Assembly: GCA_027924585.1 (NCBI GenBank)
Contig: BSBM01000994.1
Span: 15,089,001 to 15,153,000, forward strand
Origin: Larix kaempferi
Lineage: Eukaryota; Streptophyta; Pinopsida; Pinales; Pinaceae
Length of the DNA: 64,000 nucleotides
Reading direction: 5' to 3'
This document shows, in pieces, positions 57,923 through 64,000 of the stretch. A program made the translations under genes and the position numbers. Positions within the stretch are counted from its first letter, which is position 1. Each line of letters begins with the position of its first letter. The notes below the pieces were generated by a model that made no database searches, was not told the origin of the DNA, and worked only from the letters and a program-made list of their open reading frames with translations.

Positions 57923-59357
57923 TGTTAATATTTGAGATTTCAACTTTAAAACTTTAAGTGTGAAAATACTGATTACTTGAATCAATGAACCATTTAGTCA
58001 CATGAAACATTCAACCATAAGACAAGGTGTAACCTAGGGAAAATCCTCAAAATAATGAGGATGAAAAACCCTAGCAAATATTTAGAGTATAATTATGATA
58101 GATAGCAGAGAATGTCTTTTACATCAAGCACCCCCGGTGCAATTATAGAGCAAGAGAAAGATAAAGAAGAGAGGCTTAGAATAATATCATGTACAAAGAT
58201 AAGTTCCTTGCCTTCAAGGTAGAAAATAATTCACTCCACATTGAATTCAACAATATTGTATAACATATTTATATATTCTTCTCATGCATCGGCTTCTATT
58301 TTTAGATTCTGATGTCAGGATGAAATTTTCCTCCATCTGGATGCATCAATATTGCATGAAGAAGTGCTCCCCACTTATCAGGAAATGCATTAACTCACTG
58401 AACCGATTCTTAGGATGAACTCTCCCATTAACTGAAAGCTTACCTACTTAGTTAGGTGTCTAACTTAAGTGTCGTCATGCAATTGTCACAACTCAAGTTT
58501 TGTCTTTTAGTTTAACATAAGTGTCATCATGCAATTACACTTAGTGAACTCTAGATCTTCTTTGAAATAACTTAGTTAACTCTCTTAACATAAGTGTCGT
58601 CATGCAATAACAATTAGCTAACTAGATATTCTTTGATATCACCTAGTTAATTATCTTAACTAATTCTTTCTTGTTAACATCACTGTAGTGATCAATTAAA
58701 CTTCTCCTTTGATTTACTGAAGTTTAACAATTCGAATTTATCTCTTAATTAATTCTTCATGTGCATTTCGAATTATTTCATATATTATCACATCTTATCT
58801 TTATCTCGTGTCTTATCTACATGGTACATATGTGTTAATTTTAATAATGTATCATATCAGATTATACTCAAAATATTTGTTAGATGTTGTGATCATATTA
58901 TATTACTCTCGGACTGAATGATCATATGCTAAAGTAATTCACTCTAGAGGTTGCCAGTCTCTAAAGTAGACTTAATAGAAATTGGTTACCATGGTTAGTA
59001 ATACTTCAGACATCATTAATGATTCAATATGCAAATCATCTACCTCTATAACTAGAGGTCCACCCCTGGGTACCTACTATAAATGGAGTTCCACATGAGA
59101 ATATGACTAGACACACAATTCATGAGCCTTGTCCAACGAGACATTACAACATCATCACTTTCATACATTAAAGCATTCACCTCAACACATGAGGAATAAC
59201 ATTTTACAATTGAAGGATTAGTCATTCTTGATTCAACCTCAAGAATCTACTCCAAGTTCCTAAGTCCAACTTAGGCTCCCTACCTCAACACATGAGGTCC
59301 AATCCTAGCTGCACAAAATTGGCTTATAGAATGACTCATGATGATGTACATTTAACA
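57923..59357 (-). repeat. Copia-E 3' LTR (1435 bp)
   Basis: TGTTAATATTTGAG to TACATTTAACA on the + strand. The first 500 bases match 63478-64000. An inner region (58460-58670) repeats a TAAGTGTCGTCATGCAAT motif four times. These are long LTRs for copia. Confidence 0.92.
58462..58630. repeat. AAGTGTCGTCATGCAAT repeats in Copia-E LTR
   Basis: Copies at about 58467, 58508 and 58580 (one reads GTCATC), each followed by an A or TTGTCAC/ACAATTAG variant and CTTAACTAGNT blocks. The period is irregular, about 41 and 72 bp. Confidence 0.7.
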
Positions 59358-59376
59358 CTCCCTCTTAGTGAGGGAG
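59358..59376 (-). promoter_or_regulatory. Copia-E polypurine tract within a perfect hairpin
   Basis: The + strand reads CTCCCTC TTAGT GAGGGAG: two perfect 7-bp inverted arms around a 5-base loop, abutting the LTR end. The element-strand polypurine AAGAGGGAG equals that of Copia-A and Copia-B. Confidence 0.8.
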
Positions 59377-59384
59377 GCAGTCTC

Positions 59385-60051
59385 TGCCATACCAAGATTG
59401 TCTTGGAATTACCTGAACTTCATCATTGATAGGGGCTTTGTTAATACATCTACAATCTGATCATTAGTATAAAGGTACTGAAGTTTCACTATACCTTTCT
59501 AGACCATGTCTCTGATGAGGTGATACTTCATTTCAATGTGCTTCGACTTATCATGAAACATAGGGTTTTCAGAAAAGCTTGATGTAGCTTTGATTGTCAC
59601 ACCGAATGACTGTAGACTCAAGTTTCTCACCAAACAACCTAGCAAGTAGCTTCGTAATCCAAACGTCTTCTTGGTAGGCAATACTAGCAGCAATATACTC
59701 TAATTCTATAGTACTCTTGGCTATAGAGACCTGCGTCTTGCTAGACCAAGAGATCATAGTAGAAACCAAGCTAAAACAATAACCAGATGTACTCTTTCGG
59801 TCGACAATGTTGCCACCGCAATCAGATTTAGTATAACAAAGTAAAAATACCCCTCCATTGGAGTCATATATGATTCCATAAGCAATCGTACCCCGAAGGT
59901 ACCTAAGCACATGCTTAGTAGCAACCCAATGTTTGTGTCTCAGATCAGACATCAACTGACTCATAATACTCACATCATAACATATATCTGGTCTCGAGTG
60001 TATGAAGTACATGAATGAACCAATAAGATGTTTATAAAAAGTGGGGTCCAA
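59385..60051 (-). pseudogene. Copia-E RNase H
   Basis: Blocks: HLIGSFMYFIHSRPDICY, DCGGNIVDRKSTSGYCF, IAKSTIELEYIA and VIRCDNQSYIKL. A frameshift near 59570 follows, then KHIEMKYHLIRDMV. The motif YVDSDW is changed to YTKSDC. Confidence 0.9.
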
Positions 60052-60059
60052 TAGATCCG

Positions 60060-60870
60060 ATCTAGAATCTTATTGATATAGTTTCTTCAAATTGGAAACC
60101 ATTAGAATACTCGTGGATTTGCAATCCATCATGCCAAACTAGTGCAATATATCAACAGTGTACTTCCCTTGAGAAAGAAATATCTCATCTTTTCTTTTCC
60201 AAATTTCAAGGGCAAGAAAGTAGTGCATAAGACCTAATTCTTTCATCTTGAACTCAGAAGTGAGCTCCCTCTTGCACCAAGCAATCAGTTATTCCTTTCC
60301 AGTAAGGAACAAACCATCAACATATAGAACCAATATCAATGGTTGTTTCTTCAGTACATTGAAGTACAAATTTGGATCAGCTTCGCTCTTAGCGAATCCC
60401 AGTCTCTGAAGTTAGCTATCAATTGTCGAATACCTAGCTCTGGGATATTTCTTAAGCCCATACAAGGATTTTTTCAATGTGCAAACAAGGGACTCCTTCC
60501 CATGAACCACAAACCCCTCAGGATACTGAATATAAAACTCTTCCTCAACCTCACCATTGAGGAAGGTTGTCTTCACATCCATATGGTAAATATTCCATAC
60601 TAGAATAGATGCAAGTGATATCATAGATCGAATAGTGGTGTACCTGGCCACGGGAGAAAATGTCTCCTCATAGTCTATGCCTTCTTTCTGAGAGAAACCT
60701 CAGGCAACAAATCTGCCTTTATACTTTTCAATACCTCCATCAGCAGCATGCTTGATATTGTAAAGCCATCTGGAAGTAACTATGGAGTTCCCTTCAGGTT
60801 TAGGAACAAATTCCCAAACATCATTCTTTATAGTAGAATTGTATTCCTCTACCACTGCATCTTTCCATAC
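60060..60870 (-). pseudogene. Copia-E reverse transcriptase
   Basis: WNIYHMDVKTTFLNGEVEEEFYI and CTLKKSLYGLKKYPRARY are open from 60651 to 60412. The catalytic YVDGLF-like text (LVLYVDGLFLTG) is near 60320, where the second aspartate of YVDD appears as glycine. Frameshifts or stops occur near 60412 and 60700. Confidence 0.85.
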
Positions 60871-62223
60871 TTACTTCTTTGCAGCTTCTTCATAGGTGGA
60901 AGGATCTGAGTCAATGTTGTGACCCATCTGCACAACATACCCTGAATATCTATCAGGTTGATTTCTCCCTCTAGAAGAGCCTAATGGTGCTCCATGCCTC
61001 TCTTCAGTTTGTAGCATATCTCGGAACCATGCACACCTCCTCTTGGAAGGAGATTCATCAACCAGGTCTACTAATTCATCAGGAGCTAGCGAATCTAAGA
61101 ACTCTCTTGGATTCTCCCTCTGAACATCTAAATTTGGAGAATCAGTATTTGGTTCCTCCATCATAGGAGTCTCATGCTCCTCTGTGTCTGTATCATACTG
61201 AAGCTCTTTCAATTGCTTGAATGTTGCCTCTTCATGGAAGGTCACATCTCAGTTGACCTAAATTTGTCTTTCACCTGGAACATATATTCTATAGGATTTG
61301 GATGATTCACTATAACCAACAAAGGTTCCCTTATTTCCTGGTGGATCCATATTTGTCATCTTTTCCTTCGGCACATGAATGTATACAGGACTGCCAAAGA
61401 TCCTCAGGTGTGAAATATCTATTTTTTCACTAGTGAACACTTCTTCAGGTGTCTTGTCATCCAGAATGGCATGAGGACTTTTATTTTGGATATATACTGT
61501 TGTACTGGTAACCTCTTCCCATAATGAGGTAGATAGGTCTTGATCATGCATCATGGATTTTGCAGCCTCACAAATGGTTCTATTCTTCCTTTCGGCAACC
61601 CCATTTTGTTGAGGGTTGTAGCATACAGTTAACTATCTACAAATTCCTACTTCACTACAGAACTCATTAAACACATGTGAATAAAATTCACCTCCATTGG
61701 AATATCTCAAAGAACGGATGTGCTTTTTGGTCTGATTCTCAACTAGGGCTTTGGATTCCTGAAACTTGCTAAAGGTTTCGCTCTTAGCCTTTAGGAAATA
61801 AATCCATGATTTTCTAGATAAGTCATCTATAAACAATACATAATATAAATATCCACTCAGCGAAGGGGATGGCAAGGGGCCATATACATCACAATGTATT
61901 AAATCCACAGTCCCTTTAGATCTAGTAGTACTTCTAGAGAAACTTGTTTTAACATTCTTCCCAATTGCACAAACCCTACATACATTATCATGCTCAAAAT
62001 CAAATACAAGCATACCTTTAACCATTTGTTGCAATCGTGGTAGCGTTTTGTAGTGGAGGTGACCAAGCATCCTATGCCATAGCTCGCATGGGATGATATT
62101 TTTTTGGGCCATAGCTTGAATGTACTTCCTAGGTACCTTGTAGAGACCTTCCTCTCTAACTCCAATCACTGTTGCATATTTCAAGTCTTTGTTCTTTGGC
62201 CATAATAGTGCTTGACTATCCAT
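60871..62223 (-). pseudogene. Copia-E integrase with GAG-pre-integrase
   Basis: The GAG-pre-integrase (LWHRMLGHLHYKTL ... CRVCAIGKN) runs from about 62090 to 61950. Core motifs are IHCDVYGPL, RYSNGGEFY (D changed to S-N context) and a NGVAERKN-like block near 61600 after a stop. C-terminal: TPEEVFTSEKIDISHLRIFG and SESSKSYRIY. Stops are near 61632, 61556 and 61250. Confidence 0.88.
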
Positions 62224-62232
62224 GAAGATAAA

Positions 62233-62478
62233 TCATAAGGCCTTATATTCAAGAACTGAAACTGATAGGAGGTTCTTCTTCAAGACCAGAACATAAAGAA
62301 TGTCCTCCACATGTAAAATATCTCCTGAAATCAGCTGAAAGGAGGTGGATCCAACCACTTCGATTGAATAGGTTGTGTTGTCTCCCATCTCTACCTTGCA
62401 TGCTAAATTTTTCTCCTTGAGATTGGTGATGGTACTCTTATAACCAATCATATGTTTGTATGTGCCACTATCAACCAA
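62233..62478 (-). pseudogene. Copia-E protease
   Basis: Open for 81 codons from 62478. The active-site region is VDSGTYKHM, where the usual alanine after DSG is threonine; the catalytic aspartate is kept. VLVLKKNLLSVSVLE is the typical protease-integrase linker. TAA-type stops separate it from its neighbours. Confidence 0.85.
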
Positions 62479-62568
62479 CCATGTGTCCTCACTTGTGATG
62501 ACAAATCCAGAAAGTGCTAAGACTAGGTAATACTCCCTCCTTGTATCATTTTCTTCGAGTGCATTCTT

Positions 62569-62829
62569 CTAAGTAGTTTCATCTTCTATAGTGGTGGAAG
62601 CATGAAACCTTCCTTTTCCCTTTTTATTTTCTTTGAACTCCCTTGCATAATGGCCCTTCTTTTCACAATTGTAGCATCTAACCTTCGACTTTTCAAATTC
62701 CTTGTTGTATACCTTCTTCTTCGAATGGGAAAATTCTTTTGATAGAAGTTCTTCTTCTCTTTCTTCATCCTTCTCATAAGGGAAAGGTTTTCTTACTTGA
62801 TGCACATTGACTTGCTCTAGATTTTCCAC
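62569..62829 (-). pseudogene. Copia-E nucleocapsid zinc knuckle
   Basis: 86 open codons. The knuckle ligands are C52, C55, H60 and F65; the last should be cysteine. It is preceded by a glutamate-rich and lysine-rich segment, as in other plant copia gag. Confidence 0.85.
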
Positions 62830-63382
62830 TCCTCTTGGAGGAAGTCATGCCACAACATTTCGAAGTTAGGTTGTACCTATCATCCATTTACCGTAGCCAA
62901 TAATGTCTCCCATGAGGATGGGAGACCGTCAATAGCAGTTTGGAGAAGATCATCTTCATACACCACTACTTCAATACTAGCAAATTGATCTCTTACCTGA
63001 GTGATATTGGTGAAGAAGGAGGCCAATATATCATCCTTCTCCATATTTAGGCTTCAAATCTTATTCTTCAATGCTCTCTTTTGACTCGGGACCTTCTTAT
63101 CATATAGGTTTGTCAATGTATCAAAACACTCCTTTTGGTCTTCAACAAAGTGATCACAAACATCAAATTGTCCTATACTGAATCACATATGATATGTTTG
63201 GCTTCATCTTGGTTCTTATTGAAGTTGATGTGCCCGACATTAGATGCAGGTCCTTCAACTACAGTGGATATGTATCCATCCAATTCATGTTCCTCGAAGG
63301 TGTTCAACACTCTCGCCTTCCAAATGTTGAAATTCGAAGTTCCCTCAAGACGGTATTCTATTCAAACAGAGATCAATGCCAT
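62830..63382 (-). pseudogene. Copia-E gag capsid
   Basis: ATG at 63382 is followed by a stop at codon 7. Then come EYRLEGTSNFNIWKARVLNT and EEHELDGYIS, and later NMEKDDILASFFTNI-like text near 63030. It matches the DKLEGANNFxxWKxR start of Copia-B gag in pattern. Confidence 0.82.
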
Positions 63383-63465
63383 GGATCTAAAGTATTATGC
63401 TCAACTCCTCAAGATCTACATAGGCTCAAGTTTGGTTGAAAAATATTAGCTCCTTCACTCCCTAA

Positions 63466-63477
63466 GATTTGATACCA
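63466..63477 (-). promoter_or_regulatory. Copia-E primer-binding site
   Basis: The - strand reads TGGTATCAAATC, a partial match to TGGTATCAGAGC, directly inside the LTR. Confidence 0.75.
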
Positions 63478-64000
63478 TGTTAATATTTGAGCTTTGAACT
63501 TTAAAACTTTAAGTGCATAAATATTGAATACTTGAATCAATGAACCATTTAATCACAAGAAACATTCAACCATAACACAAGATGTACGCTGGGGAAAATA
63601 CCCAAAATAATGAGGATGAAAAACCCTAGCAAATATTCAGAGTATAATTATGATAGATAGCAGAGAATGTCTTTTACATCAAGCACCCCCAGTGCAATTA
63701 TAGAGCAAGAGAAATATAAAGAAGAGAGACTCGGAATAATATTTTGCACAAAGATAAGCGCCTTGCCTTCAATGTAGAATAAAATTCACTTCACATTGAA
63801 TTCAACAATCATGTATAACATATTTATATATTCTTATCATGCACCGAATTCTATGTTTAGCTTCTGACTTTAGGACATACTTTCCCTCCATCTGGATTAA
63901 TCTATCTTGCATGAAGAAGTGCGTCGCACTTCTGATGCAGTGCATTAACTCATTGAACTAATTCTTAGGATGAACTTGCCCCTTAACTTAAATCCTTCCC
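63478..64000 (-). repeat. Copia-E 5' LTR, partial
   Basis: Matches the start of 57923-59357 with about 7 to 10 percent differences by eye and runs past the window end. Confidence 0.92.

Larger units (their letters stand above)
57923..64000 (-). mobile_element. Copia-E: Ty1/copia element running off the window
   Basis: The 3' LTR is 57923-59357 (1435 bp). Internal region 59358-63477 has all gag-pol domains in order, and the 5' LTR begins at 63478. The domain text is related to Copia-A and Copia-B, with similar protease, pre-integrase and RT linkers, but clearly a different family. Stops and small frameshifts are present in gag, integrase and RT. The target duplication cannot be checked because the right end is outside. 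Confidence 0.93.

Overview
This is an A+T-rich stretch of plant nuclear DNA built almost entirely from old LTR retrotransposons of the Ty1/copia and Ty3/gypsy superfamilies. Very long decayed elements, long LTRs, deep nesting and almost no genes suggest a gymnosperm, probably a conifer (inference). I found one plant gene with confidence: an intronless reading frame of the MINI ZINC FINGER (MIF, ZF-HD domain) family at 53180-53515.

Layout. 1-5737 is the 3' part of a copia element (Copia-A, + strand) ending in a 605-bp LTR. 5738-6208 and 39175 to about 43000 are two halves of one older copia element (Copia-D, - strand). Its reverse transcriptase is split by Gypsy-1 (6214-39174, + strand), a chromodomain-bearing gypsy element with LTRs of about 3.7 kb flanked by the 5-bp target duplication CTTCT. 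Gypsy-1 has three further insertions: Gypsy-2 (6329-11996, - strand, duplication TTTTG) in its 5' LTR; Copia-C (16075-19882, - strand, lacking most of pol) in its gag; and Unit-X (24338-35809, duplication CATGG) in its 3' LTR. Unit-X in turn carries Copia-B (28012-35280, + strand), a nearly intact, recent sister of Copia-A. The nest is therefore four levels deep: Copia-D > Gypsy-1 > Unit-X > Copia-B. With the insertions removed, Gypsy-1 is about 12.0 kb.

43180-45780 is a gypsy pol remnant without recognised LTRs (Gypsy-3). 45781-52498 has no recognisable genes but holds three local tandem duplications. 52499-53515 is a small island with the MIF gene and a short unknown reading frame. 54700-55900 is a decayed LINE reverse transcriptase (- strand), and 56718-56960 a decayed minisatellite. 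57923-64000 is a fifth copia element (Copia-E, - strand) with 1.4-kb LTRs, running off the window.

Every retroelement polyprotein here carries stops or frameshifts, so none looks autonomous. Copia-B is closest to intact: about 15 substitutions by eye between its roughly 600-bp LTRs, four internal stops and one frameshift. The Gypsy-1 and Gypsy-2 LTR pairs differ by roughly 12 percent in hand-aligned samples, which fits the nesting order.
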